Source: JBBRBB01 sp038206235
GTDB lineage: Bacteria; Bacteroidota; Bacteroidia; Chitinophagales; Chitinophagaceae
Direction: 5' to 3'
Assembly (NCBI GenBank): GCA_038206235.1
Contig: JBBRBB010000035.1
Span: forward strand, 1-37,805
Length of the DNA stretch: 37,805 nucleotides
This document shows positions 1 to 7,481 of this stretch, piece after piece (position 1 is the stretch's first letter; each line of letters opens with the position of its first letter). The notes below the pieces were generated by a model. It searched no databases. It saw nothing but the letters and a program-made list of their open reading frames with translations, and had not been told where the DNA came from. Made by a program: the position numbers and the translations under genes.

Positions 1-6
1 ATGATG

Positions 7-27
7 GGAGGCTGTAAAAAAGCCTCC
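7..27. terminator. Small hairpin, possible terminator of a gene left of the window
   Basis: A perfect 7-bp stem (GGAGGCT/AGCCTCC) encloses an A-rich loop. It is followed by a short T/A-rich stretch but no long T-run. No gene ending just upstream can be seen, so the terminator role is inferred from structure and position only. Confidence 0.35.
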
Positions 28-153
28 TTCATTTATCCAAATCAATAAGCAAAAACAATATCATTCTTTAAAATAAAAAAAGTGTTTCCAAAAAAACTTA
101 CATTAGCAAAAGCGTTGCAATAGAAATTTGAAACCGCCTAAACGACATTCCGT

Positions 154-891
154 ATGACAAAAAGATTTACAATTTTTACCATTGCAATAAGTATGACATT
201 TTTCTTTAGTTGCAACAATGGCGACACAAATAAAGTTTCTACGGTTGAGACACCAGTAGCCATTGAAACAAAAACTATTTCAAACCCTTTACCGTATGAA
301 ATTTTAGTAACAGAGCCTTACGAAACAAGTGGAAAAGCACAAGTAAAATCTTATGCTTATTTAAAGTCGGACACAGTTTCAAATGACAATTTACGAGCCA
401 CACTAAATGAAATTTACTCAACGATGAAATCTTATAATAATTTCAAAAACTTTTCAGCCCCAACCGTAATCGCTATCTATTTATATACAAGCAAGGATAA
501 AGCAAAAAATATGCAAGAAGCATGGATTGGAATGTTAAGTAAAACGCCGTCAGACAATGAACCCAGAATTAGTATTGATGAAATGAAACTTTCTGCATTA
601 GCAGGAACACAAGACAAGACAAAATCAGACGATGAAAAAAAGTTGGAGGAACTAAAAACATATTTTAAAAAGCGAAACACAGACTTGTGCTACGTTTATA
701 AAACTCTTTATGACTTAGAAGGAGAAAGTATAAAACAAGCCGACAAAAAGTATCCTGATTTTGGTATTGAACATTCAAACTATAGTTCAAAATGGTACAA
801 AATTGAGAAGGCAAAAATTTTTAAGAAATATAAAATTGACGATAGTCTTTCTACATATATCACAGTATTTGGAATGAATTATTGTAAATAA
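154..891 (+). CDS. Putative lipoprotein, unknown function
   Basis: A 245-residue protein with a lipoprotein signal peptide: Lys/Arg near the start, a hydrophobic core, then a lipobox ending FFSC at about residue 20, so it should be lipidated and exported. The mature part is hydrophilic, rich in Lys, Asp, Thr and Ser, and shows no motif I recognise. Base composition is very A-rich compared with the housekeeping genes further right, and it lies in the segment that carries attC-like palindromes, so it may be recently acquired. The next gene starts 15 bp downstream on the same strand, suggesting co-transcription. I do not recognise the family. Confidence 0.75.
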   Translation: MTKRFTIFTIAISMTFFFSCNNGDTNKVSTVETPVAIETKTISNPLPYEILVTEPYETSGKAQVKSYAYLKSDTVSNDNLRATLNEIYSTMKSYNNFKNFSAPTVIAIYLYTSKDKAKNMQEAWIGMLSKTPSDNEPRISIDEMKLSALAGTQDKTKSDDEKKLEELKTYFKKRNTDLCYVYKTLYDLEGESIKQADKKYPDFGIEHSNYSSKWYKIEKAKIFKKYKIDDSLSTYITVFGMNYCK

Positions 892-906
892 AAAACAGAA
901 AACAAA

Positions 907-1419
907 ATGGCAGAACCAATAAAATTGACAGAAGAAGAAAAGAAAAAAGCAAATAAAGGTTGCTCAACAATCCTAATTGTTGCAGTTGCTATTTTTGCTG
1001 TTTGGTATTTTACAAAAGGTGATGTCAAAAAAGAAGCTGCTACATCATCGTCAGACCAATATCAAAATAGTTCAACAACAAGTACAGCACCAACAACAAG
1101 CACACCGTCATCATCTTCAACTAATTCAGAAATTGCAGGTAAAGACCCTTACGAAGTAATTCATATTGCGTTTGAAGGTTTTCCCGACAAGGAAGTAGTG
1201 CAACCTATGATGGAAGCTGTTATGAAGCGTTACAATATGACAATCACAAATGACAATATTTTAAAAGTAGGAAATATGCTTGTTGTTCTAAAACAAGAAA
1301 GTAAAGTAGGTGTGACAGAAATGGATATTTTAAAACACATTTATCAGAAAGGAAGTGCAAGTGTTACGCTACCAGAGCAGGCAGGAATTTCTTCTACAAT
1401 ACTTGAAGCGACAAAATAA
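907..1419 (+). CDS. Small single-pass membrane-anchored protein, unknown function
   Basis: 170 residues in three parts. A charged N-terminal stretch (Glu/Lys) is followed by one transmembrane helix at about residues 20-36, a low-complexity Ser/Thr/Pro/Gln linker at about 43-75, and a globular C-terminal part of about 95 residues. The order suggests a membrane anchor, a flexible spacer and an extracytoplasmic domain. The C-terminal part has no motif I can name. It starts 15 bp after the lipoprotein gene, so the two may act together at the envelope. An attC-like palindrome begins about 16 bp after the stop codon, as in integron cassettes where the recombination site follows the gene. Confidence 0.7.
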   Translation: MAEPIKLTEEEKKKANKGCSTILIVAVAIFAVWYFTKGDVKKEAATSSSDQYQNSSTTSTAPTTSTPSSSSTNSEIAGKDPYEVIHIAFEGFPDKEVVQPMMEAVMKRYNMTITNDNILKVGNMLVVLKQESKVGVTEMDILKHIYQKGSASVTLPEQAGISSTILEATK

Positions 1420-1434
1420 TCGGACAAGCCAGCA

Positions 1435-1631
1435 GCCAACAGGCGGTTTGGCAATATGGCGGGGCGACGAATATATTCTCAGCTTTTTGTTCGCTAATCG
1501 GCTTCAGTTCCAGCCGACGAATAACGCCAGGCAATAGAATAAACGGTGAACTTTTATTTATACATTTAGCTTCGGTTACGGGATAACGATTTTCAAATAC
1601 GCCACATCGCCAAGCCTTAACGTTGTATGCC
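1435..1631 (+). repeat. attC-like imperfect palindrome, site 1
   Basis: The left end has GCCAAC, a short spacer, then an arm at 1445-1461. The right end has a complementary arm at 1600-1616, a short spacer, then GTTGTATGCC at 1622-1631. Over 16 bp the inner arms differ at three positions, all transitions that still allow G-T pairing in one folded strand. A smaller hairpin (TCGGCT/AGCCGA) lies in the loop. This is the R''-L''-loop-L'-R' layout of integron attC sites, though the outer boxes only partly fit the RYYYAAC/GTTRRRY consensus. The outer boxes of this site do not pair with each other; GTTGTATGCC pairs with the left box of site 2. Confidence 0.55.
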
Positions 1632-1649
1632 ATTTAAAAAACTTCCAAA

Positions 1650-2732
1650 TTGAAACATCTATTCCTTGTAACACAAATTTTAATTTTTAATTATAATGTA
1701 TTTTCCCAAGACAGATTTATTGATTCTATTAGGACACAATACCATATTGTTGGTCTAACTTATGCAGTTTTCAAATCTGATGAAATTTTAGAACTTGGCG
1801 CTTTAGGCAAAAGAAGAATAAACGATACCTCATGGGTTAGGACTACAGACAGATTTCACATTGGCTCCAATACAAAAGCCATAACTGCGTTTTTGGCTGC
1901 AAAACTTGTTGACCAAAAAAGGATAAAGTGGAATACAAAATTCTTTGATTTGTTTCCAGCATTAAAAGCCACTTCTAAAATAGCTTATTGGAACATGACC
2001 CTTCAGGATTTGTTATCGCATAGATCTGGTATTCAACCCTACCGTTCAGTAAATTCAAACGTAGATGCTTACAGAGTTTCAGGAACCTCTATTGAACAGA
2101 AATTAAAATTTGCTTCCGCTATTTTAAAAGAAGAGCCAGCAAGACCTGATTCCGGACAAGTGTATGTTTATTCCAATGCAGGAATTTCAATGGCTGCGGC
2201 AATGATTGAAAAAGTATCTGGTAAATCTTGGGAGCAACTAATTGGTGATTATTTAAACAAGCAACTCAACCTGCATTTTGAAATTGGATTTCCAAACGTT
2301 AAAGATGCAAATCAGCCTTGGGGTCATATTTTGAACGCTGATACTCTTATGACATTACCACCGGACTTTGATTATCATATCGCAACAGTAATGCGTCCGG
2401 CAGGGGATTTAAACGTTAACATAATCAACTACACTAAGTTTATACAGCTTTTTTTGAAGGGTTATAAAGGACAAAATAATTTTTTGCAATCTCAAACCTA
2501 TAAATATTTGCTTACGGCTTTACCGACTTACACTTTTGGATGGGCAAATAAAACCATTAATGGGAACAATTATAATTATCATTCCGGAAGTGCTGCAACA
2601 TTTGGTTGTTTTACAAAGATTGACAGGAGTAATGATTTGGCAGTAATTGTAATGGAGAATTATGCTGATGGCGGAGCACTAAACGCTATACAACTAATAG
2701 CAGATTTCCTTTTGAAAAAGTATTCAAATTAA
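1650..2732 (+). CDS. Secreted serine hydrolase, beta-lactamase / class C PBP fold
   Basis: 360 residues with an N-terminal Sec signal peptide ending near VFSQ (residue 20). The three active-site motifs are present: SNTK (73-76, the SxxK motif with the nucleophilic Ser), YSN (174-176, the YxN motif) and HSG (311-313, in the KTG position). Such proteins act on peptides, esters or cell-wall D-amino-acid peptides; the fold does not by itself mean antibiotic resistance. The only plausible start is TTG, since the nearest upstream ATG (1627) is out of frame and soon stops. It is the sole gene between two attC-like palindromes whose facing ends are complementary, so it has the layout of a single-gene cassette. 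Confidence 0.85.
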   Translation: MKHLFLVTQILIFNYNVFSQDRFIDSIRTQYHIVGLTYAVFKSDEILELGALGKRRINDTSWVRTTDRFHIGSNTKAITAFLAAKLVDQKRIKWNTKFFDLFPALKATSKIAYWNMTLQDLLSHRSGIQPYRSVNSNVDAYRVSGTSIEQKLKFASAILKEEPARPDSGQVYVYSNAGISMAAAMIEKVSGKSWEQLIGDYLNKQLNLHFEIGFPNVKDANQPWGHILNADTLMTLPPDFDYHIATVMRPAGDLNVNIINYTKFIQLFLKGYKGQNNFLQSQTYKYLLTALPTYTFGWANKTINGNNYNYHSGSAATFGCFTKIDRSNDLAVIVMENYADGGALNAIQLIADFLLKKYSN

Positions 2733-2737
2733 TAAAC

Positions 2738-2939
2738 GGCATACAACAAAAGTATTTGCAATAGCAGGGGTTGACGGAAGAGCAATCGACACAGTTCGGG
2801 CTTGACGTTAATAATTAAGCTGCAAATGTTACCTTCAACAAAAATTATTAATCGGCATTTGTACCGGGCTGGACAGCCTGCCCCGCCAATGCGGGGTTCA
2901 ATGAATGCCCTGCCATCGCAAATACCTGAACGTTGGCGG
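2738..2939 (+). repeat. attC-like imperfect palindrome, site 2
   Basis: The left box GGCATACAAC is followed by an arm at 2752-2769. The complementary arm at 2908-2926 is followed by AACGTTGGC. The arms pair over about 18-19 bp with a few mismatches, mostly transitions. Inner segments around 2808-2818 and 2846-2857 also pair. The left box is the exact reverse complement of the right box of site 1, as expected for the two ends of one excisable cassette, and the right box GTTGGC pairs with GCCAAC of site 1. A short GC-rich palindrome (about 2877-2896) sits in the loop. Confidence 0.6.
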
Positions 2940-3105
2940 TAATTTTATCATGACATTTCATGCACACAGAAAACTGTGGCACTAAATTTAATCTGAACTT
3001 CGATACAATGAAAAAGTTAGTATTTTTTTAATCTTTCTGCAAAATTTTTTTTCCACACTTCACTTCATAATAAAAAATATTTTTAATTTTTTGCTGATGC
3101 AGAAA

Positions 3106-3129
3106 ATGGTCAGACCCGGGACGGTCAGA
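3106..3129 (+). repeat. REP-like repeat, isolated copy
   Basis: A 24-bp sequence starting ATGGTCAGACCCGGGACGG is identical to the copy at 5544 and differs by one base from the copy at 5622. It lies upstream of the YpdA-type gene, about 1.8 kb from the REP-associated transposase. The rest of 2940-3248 holds no gene that I can support. A start codon at 3008 opens a signal-peptide-like frame that stops after seven codons in a T-run. Confidence 0.6.
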
Positions 3130-3248
3130 GCAGTGTGACTGCTGTTGATTTTTTATCAACTGTACAAGTGTGCGACGCAAGGGACGATGCTATGAAAAAC
3201 AAAAGCCGGTTACATAAAATACTTTCAATCCATACCTTTCGCATCAAT

Positions 3249-3256
3249 TAGTTTTG
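3249..3256 (+). promoter_or_regulatory. Candidate -7 promoter box of the YpdA-type gene
   Basis: TAGTTTTG matches the Bacteroidota primary-sigma -7 consensus TAnnTTTG. It ends 5 bp before the ATG, so the predicted transcript would be leaderless or nearly so. The -33 element is only a weak match. Confidence 0.5.
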
Positions 3257-3261
3257 CACGC

Positions 3262-4227
3262 ATGAACAACCACGATGTTTTAATTATTGGTGGCGGACCT
3301 ATTGGTATGGCTTGTGGTATTGCTGCAAAAAAAACAGGATTAAATTATGTGATTATTGAAAAAGGGTGTTTGGTAAACAGCCTTTATAATTATCCACTGT
3401 ACATGACTTTCTTCTCCACTTCTGAAAGATTAGAAATTGGCGGCGTTCCTTTCATGAGCCTGAATGCAAAGCCGAACCGTGCAGAAGCGATTGAATATTA
3501 CAGGCGGGTTGCACAGCTCTACAATCTCAACATTCATTTATTTGAAAAGGTGATTGAAGTAAAAAGAAATGAGGGCGCATCCTTCATCATCCACACTTCA
3601 AGGCAAACCTATCATGCAAACAACATCATTATTTCCACTGGCTTTTATGATATTCCTGTAATGCTCAATGTGCCCGGTGAAGAGCTGCCTAAAGTAACAC
3701 ACTATTACAAAGACCCGCACTACTATGCTTTTAAAAAAGTGTTGGTTGTTGGAGGAAATAATTCTGCAGTAGATGCTGCGCTGGAAACATTTCGCAAAAG
3801 CGCTGACGTAACTATGGTAATGCTGGAGCCTGAAATTGGTGAGCGTGTAAAATATTGGGTGCGCCCTGATATTGTGAACCGCATAAAAGAGGGCAGCATT
3901 AAGGCATATTATAATTCAACTGTTGCAGCCATAAGAGAAGATGAGGCAGACATTAAAACACCCGATGGAATTGTTACCATTAAAAATGATTTTGTTCTGG
4001 CAATGACGGGTTATCGTCCTGATTTCAGAATGTTGCAAAGTCTCGGCATTATGTTATCTGATGATGGAAAAAAATATCCGCAGTACAACGTTGAAACTAT
4101 GGAAACAAATGAGCCAAATATTTATCTCGCAGGCGTTGTTTGCGGCGGTATGGATACACATAAATGGTTTATTGAAAATTCAAGAGAGCATGCAGAGAAA
4201 ATAATTGATGCGATTAAAAAGAAGTAA
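3262..4227 (+). CDS. ypdA: YpdA family FAD/NAD(P)-dependent disulfide reductase
   Basis: 321 residues, the usual length of YpdA/Bdr, which is proposed to reduce bacillithiol disulfide with NADPH in the cytoplasm. An N-terminal FAD-binding motif GGGPIG lies at 10-15. The family-typical block NYP..MTFFSTSERLEIGG follows at about 43-62. A second dinucleotide-binding motif (VVGGNNSAVDAA) lies near residue 160, and the C-terminal flavin contact region contains IYLAGVVCGG. There is no CxxC redox pair of the thioredoxin-reductase type, which agrees with YpdA rather than TrxB. It is a single gene with its own promoter candidate. Whether this organism makes bacillithiol cannot be told from the window. 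Confidence 0.88.
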   Translation: MNNHDVLIIGGGPIGMACGIAAKKTGLNYVIIEKGCLVNSLYNYPLYMTFFSTSERLEIGGVPFMSLNAKPNRAEAIEYYRRVAQLYNLNIHLFEKVIEVKRNEGASFIIHTSRQTYHANNIIISTGFYDIPVMLNVPGEELPKVTHYYKDPHYYAFKKVLVVGGNNSAVDAALETFRKSADVTMVMLEPEIGERVKYWVRPDIVNRIKEGSIKAYYNSTVAAIREDEADIKTPDGIVTIKNDFVLAMTGYRPDFRMLQSLGIMLSDDGKKYPQYNVETMETNEPNIYLAGVVCGGMDTHKWFIENSREHAEKIIDAIKKK

Positions 4228-4238
4228 TTTTTTTTAAA

Positions 4239-4281
4239 GTCTCCCTTTAGGGACCTGCCCGACTAACATCGTTCATGCGGG
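4239..4281. repeat. Short palindromic spacer repeat
   Basis: The spacer between the convergent ypdA and YdeI-like genes contains CCCTTTAGGG, then CCTGCCCG, a short loop and GCGGGG. Related GC-rich modules occur at about 2877-2896 and 9730-9750, and a CTAAAGGGAG module at about 27203-27240. It may double as a terminator, but no clear T-run is present on either side. Confidence 0.4.
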
Positions 4282-4284
4282 GAT

Positions 4285-4800
4285 TTAGAGAGTTTTCCTG
4301 TTTTGTTTTTCCATCCTAATCATTTCTCCAAAATCTCCACCTTTTGATAACGCATTTACAGCAAGCGCAATTCGCTTTGCTTTGGTTTGTTCTGTTTTTG
4401 CACTCTCAATCCATTTACTGTAATAACTTCTGTGCGATGGGGGCAGCTTCATGAAATGTTTCAGTGCCTGCGGTTCATCGTGCAAACATTCCATAAATTC
4501 AGCAGAGATTTCAAGTGTTCTTTTATCCTCTTCCAGTTGCACCTGCAACACATCGCCTTTTCTTTTATGAATTTTTTTTCTTAGGGTTGTATTTAATGGC
4601 ATAATAAAATTGCCGCCGCCCATGGGCAGCAGAGCAACTTTTTCAATTGTTGTTTCATCAAGCTTTCCTTCTACACGAAATGATTTTTTATTGTTTGGCT
4701 TTAATTTCTGTGCGATGGCTGCAGGAATAAGGATGTGGTTCCAGCCGGTTTTCTCCCCCTGTGAACCGAATTTTTGTATGGTAGTTTTAAATGTAACCAT
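4285..4800 (-). CDS. DUF1905 / YdeI (OmpD-associated) family protein
   Basis: About 171 residues. The N-terminal half has the DUF1905 pattern (a beta-rich domain with GWNHILIPAA and LLPMGGGNFIMPLN). The C-terminal half is the YdeI/OmdA helical domain (HDEPQALKHFMKLPPSHRSY, then a Lys-rich stretch with TKAKRIALAV). Members are cytoplasmic; the family has been linked to bacteriocin protection, but the biochemical activity is not established. I chose the ATG at 4800 because the next upstream in-frame ATG adds only six residues and runs into a structured repeat. A three-way-junction palindrome lies 14 bp upstream and could affect its 5' leader. Confidence 0.8.
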   Translation of the reverse strand: MVTFKTTIQKFGSQGEKTGWNHILIPAAIAQKLKPNNKKSFRVEGKLDETTIEKVALLPMGGGNFIMPLNTTLRKKIHKRKGDVLQVQLEEDKRTLEISAEFMECLHDEPQALKHFMKLPPSHRSYYSKWIESAKTEQTKAKRIALAVNALSKGGDFGEMIRMEKQNRKTL

Positions 4801-4813
4801 GAGTTGTTTTAAT

Positions 4814-4867
4814 AACAAAGTCTGACTTCCGCTTTGCGGAACAGGCTGTCCCGGGCCTGACTTTGTT
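4814..4867. repeat. Compound palindrome that can fold as a three-way junction
   Basis: An outer 9-bp perfect stem (AACAAAGTC/GACTTTGTT) encloses two hairpins: TTCCGC-TTT-GCGGAA and CAGGC/GCCTG around a CCCGGG core. It sits between the YdeI-like start and the 3' end of the REP-associated transposase. It is probably a mobile palindromic element or the 3'-side REP of that transposase. The fold is seen directly in the sequence; the function is inferred. Confidence 0.55.
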
Positions 4868-4893
4868 GGAATTTAATCATCGTTAAAATGATA

Positions 4894-5497
4894 TTATTCA
4901 AGCCAAAAAGCATCATCAATTATTTCATAAGACTCTTTTAAAAAAGTTTCTCTTTTGTAGCTGCAATATTGTTCTGCCAAAGATTTATTTATTAATGTTC
5001 CATTTCTTAAGCCTGCATATTCCTTGAACGAAGAAAAATTCCAGTCTTCAAGCTTCGATACCAATGCTGCCTTTAAAGGATTTTGATGTATATAATGAAA
5101 GCACGAAAAGTAATAATCTGATGTATGCAAAGAAGATGCTAACTCTTGTTGTTCTGATAAACATTTGCCCTTGGTTTTGCCTGAATAGAGAGCTGGATTG
5201 ATGATACTCCAAATTATAAATCCTTGCATAACCGCTTAATAATTTTCTAAACCCATTAGTAACGGGGTTTATTATAAGATTTCCCTGTTTTATCAGTGTA
5301 TTGATTCTTTCATCGGTCATTATCATAAAGTGAAAATGCTTTGGCATCAAACAATAAGCAATGACTTCGCAATGCGGTACTACATTACTGCAAAATAATT
5401 TCAAAAAACATATATAGTCGTTCGCATTATGAAAAATGGTCTGCTTATTATTTCCCTGGTTGTACACATGATAAATATTGCTCTGGGAAAACTTCAT
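4894..5497 (-). pseudogene. REP-associated tyrosine transposase (Y1_Tnp / RAYT), frameshifted
   Basis: The N-terminal half has HVYNQGNN and, at about 45 residues further, CLMPKHFHFM, the HFH (HUH-type) metal-binding motif of Y1 transposases. Similarity then switches to another frame near 5180, where KTKGKCLSEQQ...HYIHQNPLKAALV and a C-terminal SSFKEYAGL match the RAYT helix carrying the catalytic region. Joined, the two frames make about 200 residues, the normal RAYT length. The shift lies at a CAAAA run and needs +1 or -2. I chose the ATG at 5497 (MKFSQSNIYHVYN) because longer frames run into the REP repeats. Family members nick and join REP hairpins as single strands. It may be inactive, or the shift may be a sequencing error. 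Confidence 0.75.
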
Positions 5498-5543
5498 AAA
5501 ACAAAGTAATAAAATCTTCTGAAATAAAATGTATTCCTTAAAT

Positions 5544-5651
5544 ATGGTCAGACCCGGGACGGTCAGACCGTGTATCTCAAACTGGTCAGAGACCATGTAC
5601 TTTAAAATGTACTTGTTAAGCATGGTCAGACCCGCGACGGTCAGACCATGT
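5544..5651. repeat. REP-like repeat pair beside the transposase
   Basis: Two copies of the 24-bp GGTCAGACCC(G/C)G-type sequence start at 5544 and 5622. Between them is a hairpin TGGTC-AGA-GACCA. The second copy is bounded by CATGGTC/GACCATG, a 7-bp inverted repeat. The block lies immediately upstream of the RAYT start, the usual place for its cognate REPs, with a third copy at 3106. The close match and the pairing of palindromes suggest mobilisation by this enzyme or a homologue. Confidence 0.65.
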
Positions 5652-5658
5652 ATTTTTG
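5651..5658 (+). promoter_or_regulatory. Candidate -7 promoter box of the NUDIX gene
   Basis: TATTTTTG fits TAnnTTTG and lies 20 bp before the ATG. It directly abuts the REP block, so the insertion stopped at, or carried, the promoter. Confidence 0.4.
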
Positions 5659-5678
5659 CTTTACTTTAAAATGATTTT

Positions 5679-6152
5679 ATGCCCAAACGCAGCGCAGGTT
5701 TACTTGTGTACAGGTTTCACACAGAACATGGCCTGCAGATTTTATTGGTGCATCCTGGCGGTCCTTTTTTTATTAGGAAAGATGACGGCGTATGGAGCAT
5801 TCCAAAAGGTGAATACGATGACCATGAAGTTCCGTTAGAAGTTGCAAAACGTGAACTGCAAGAAGAAACAGGAAATATAATCACTGCTGAAAAATTTATT
5901 CCGCTTACGCCTGTAAAAATTAAAAGCGGAAAAATAATAACTGCATGGGCAGTGGAAGCAGATTTTGAACGGTGCTTTATTTGCTCGAATGAGTTTCCAT
6001 TAGAATGGCCGTCTAAGAGCGGTAAGCTTCAAAACTTTCCTGAAGTGGACAAAGCAGATTGGTTTGATATTGAAACTGCAAGAAAGAAAATGTACACAAG
6101 CCAGTGGCCTTTTTTAGATGAGCTGGAAAAAATAGTAAAAGCGCATCAGTAA
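5679..6152 (+). CDS. NUDIX hydrolase
   Basis: 157 residues, one NUDIX domain. The box G-x5-E-x7-REUxEExGU is complete at about residues 44-65 (GEYDDHE, then RELQEETGN), with the Glu residues that bind the metal ion. NUDIX enzymes cleave a nucleoside diphosphate linked to another group in the cytoplasm. The short form with an N-terminal AGLLVYR strand and a late DKADWFDIETAR helix resembles diadenosine-polyphosphate or general NTP-cleaving members, but the substrate cannot be read from the sequence. A longer-looking start just upstream in another frame is not in the NUDIX frame. The convergent amylase ends 15 bp downstream. Confidence 0.9.
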   Translation: MPKRSAGLLVYRFHTEHGLQILLVHPGGPFFIRKDDGVWSIPKGEYDDHEVPLEVAKRELQEETGNIITAEKFIPLTPVKIKSGKIITAWAVEADFERCFICSNEFPLEWPSKSGKLQNFPEVDKADWFDIETARKKMYTSQWPFLDELEKIVKAHQ

Positions 6153-6167
6153 AAATATTTTTTCAAT

Positions 6168-7427
6168 TCATTTATTATTACTTGCATACATTAGATACTC
6201 CCACGCCTGCAATTCAAATGTTTCAATCGCTTTTACTGAATAAGAAAGCTCTGAAAAAACATTTGTAAACTTTCCTGCGAGCAAAGTATTCTCTGTTTTA
6301 ATTTTTACTTTATCATCAGCAGAAAAATTTAATAACACCAAAACCTTATCTGTTTTATTCACTAATAAATATGCCAGCACTTTATCATCTGCATTCGTAT
6401 TTAAAACAGTCAACTGTGCACCGCTATGCAATGAAGTATTTTCTTTTCGTAAAGTAAGGAGTGATTTATAAAATTCATGCAATGCAGGCTGCTTATTATT
6501 CCATTCAATTTCATCCTTGTCAAAAAACTTTAAACGTTTTGTATTGGGTAATTCCTGTCCGCTGTACACAAGCGGCATACCCGGCCATGTACAGGTGAAT
6601 ACTGCCATAGCGTATGCAGCATCGCCATATTTTTCGTATTCAGTTCCGTTCCAGCTATTCTCATCATGATTGCTTGTGAAGTATAATTTTTTTATGCCTG
6701 ATGGCGTTTTCAGCAAAACATCTTTTACATCCTGCAAGGTTGCTTTTCCTTTCATCATATTCTCAGTAGTATGCATCCAATGCCAGGCATAAGTAGCATC
6801 AAACACTTCATGATATAGCTCCACATCACATTCTGCAAGCCAGAATAAAGATTTTATTTCATCACATTGTGTTCTCGCATATCTCCAAAAATCTAGTGGA
6901 ACGAGATGAGCCATATCGCATCGAAAGCCATCAATATCGCAATTCTCTATCCAGAATTTCATCGCATCAATCATCGCTGCACGCATATCATTATTCTCAT
7001 AACTCAAATCAATTACATCAATCCAATTATTTTCTTCGGTAAAATTTCCTTCTGCATCTTTCATATACCAATCGGCATGTTCCTTTACCCAAACATGGTC
7101 CCATCCGGTATGATTTGCTACCCAGTCAATAATAATTTTCATATTAAGTTCATGCACTTGCTTCACCAAATTTTGAAAATCATCCAGTGTTCCAAACTCA
7201 GGATTCACTGATAAATAATCACTACAGGAATAATAACTGCCTAATGTTCCCTGCCGCTTTTCAACGCTGATGGGCGTTACAGGCATCAGCCATAAAATTT
7301 CAACTCCCATATCTTTCAATCGCGGAAGGCATTTTGCAAAGGCAGTAAACGTTCCTTCTTTTGTATATTGACGAACATTCACTTCATAAATATTCGCACC
7401 GTTTCTCCATGCTGCTGCTGTAAACAT
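6168..7427 (-). CDS. GH13 alpha-amylase family glycoside hydrolase
   Basis: 419 residues with the GH13 conserved regions in order: DWVANH (101-106), DGFRCDMAH with nucleophile Asp171, LAEC with acid/base Glu199, and SNHDEN with Asp255. The TIM barrel is followed by a short beta domain from about residue 330 (LNTNADDKVLAYLLVNK, VLVLLNFS). There is no signal peptide, so it probably acts in the cytoplasm on glycogen or imported malto-oligosaccharides. The protein is shorter than typical secreted amylases and has no carbohydrate-binding module. It is divergent from the permease gene with about 54 bp between starts. The exact substrate specificity cannot be assigned. Confidence 0.88.
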   Translation of the reverse strand: MFTAAAWRNGANIYEVNVRQYTKEGTFTAFAKCLPRLKDMGVEILWLMPVTPISVEKRQGTLGSYYSCSDYLSVNPEFGTLDDFQNLVKQVHELNMKIIIDWVANHTGWDHVWVKEHADWYMKDAEGNFTEENNWIDVIDLSYENNDMRAAMIDAMKFWIENCDIDGFRCDMAHLVPLDFWRYARTQCDEIKSLFWLAECDVELYHEVFDATYAWHWMHTTENMMKGKATLQDVKDVLLKTPSGIKKLYFTSNHDENSWNGTEYEKYGDAAYAMAVFTCTWPGMPLVYSGQELPNTKRLKFFDKDEIEWNNKQPALHEFYKSLLTLRKENTSLHSGAQLTVLNTNADDKVLAYLLVNKTDKVLVLLNFSADDKVKIKTENTLLAGKFTNVFSELSYSVKAIETFELQAWEYLMYASNNK

Positions 7428-7481
7428 ATGAGGTATTAATTTGTATTGTACACCAAAGAAAGTTTATTATTGTGATTACAC

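Noticed and set aside
1394..1633. Open frame on the minus strand across attC-like site 1
   Set aside because: It is explained by the palindrome and has no signal peptide, domain or start context.
1650..2732. Antibiotic-resistance beta-lactamase
   Set aside because: The SxxK/YSN/HSG set shows only the general serine-hydrolase fold; many such proteins are peptidases or esterases, and nothing indicates a drug substrate.
3008..3105. Short frame beginning MKKLVFF that looks like a signal peptide
   Set aside because: It stops after seven codons; adding one T would extend it, but it then runs into the REP repeat. Possibly gene debris, not supportable as a gene.
5544..5651. CRISPR-like appearance of the GGTCAGACC repeats
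   Set aside because: Only two adjacent copies with unequal spacing, internal palindromes and a neighbouring Y1 transposase; this fits REP elements, not CRISPR.
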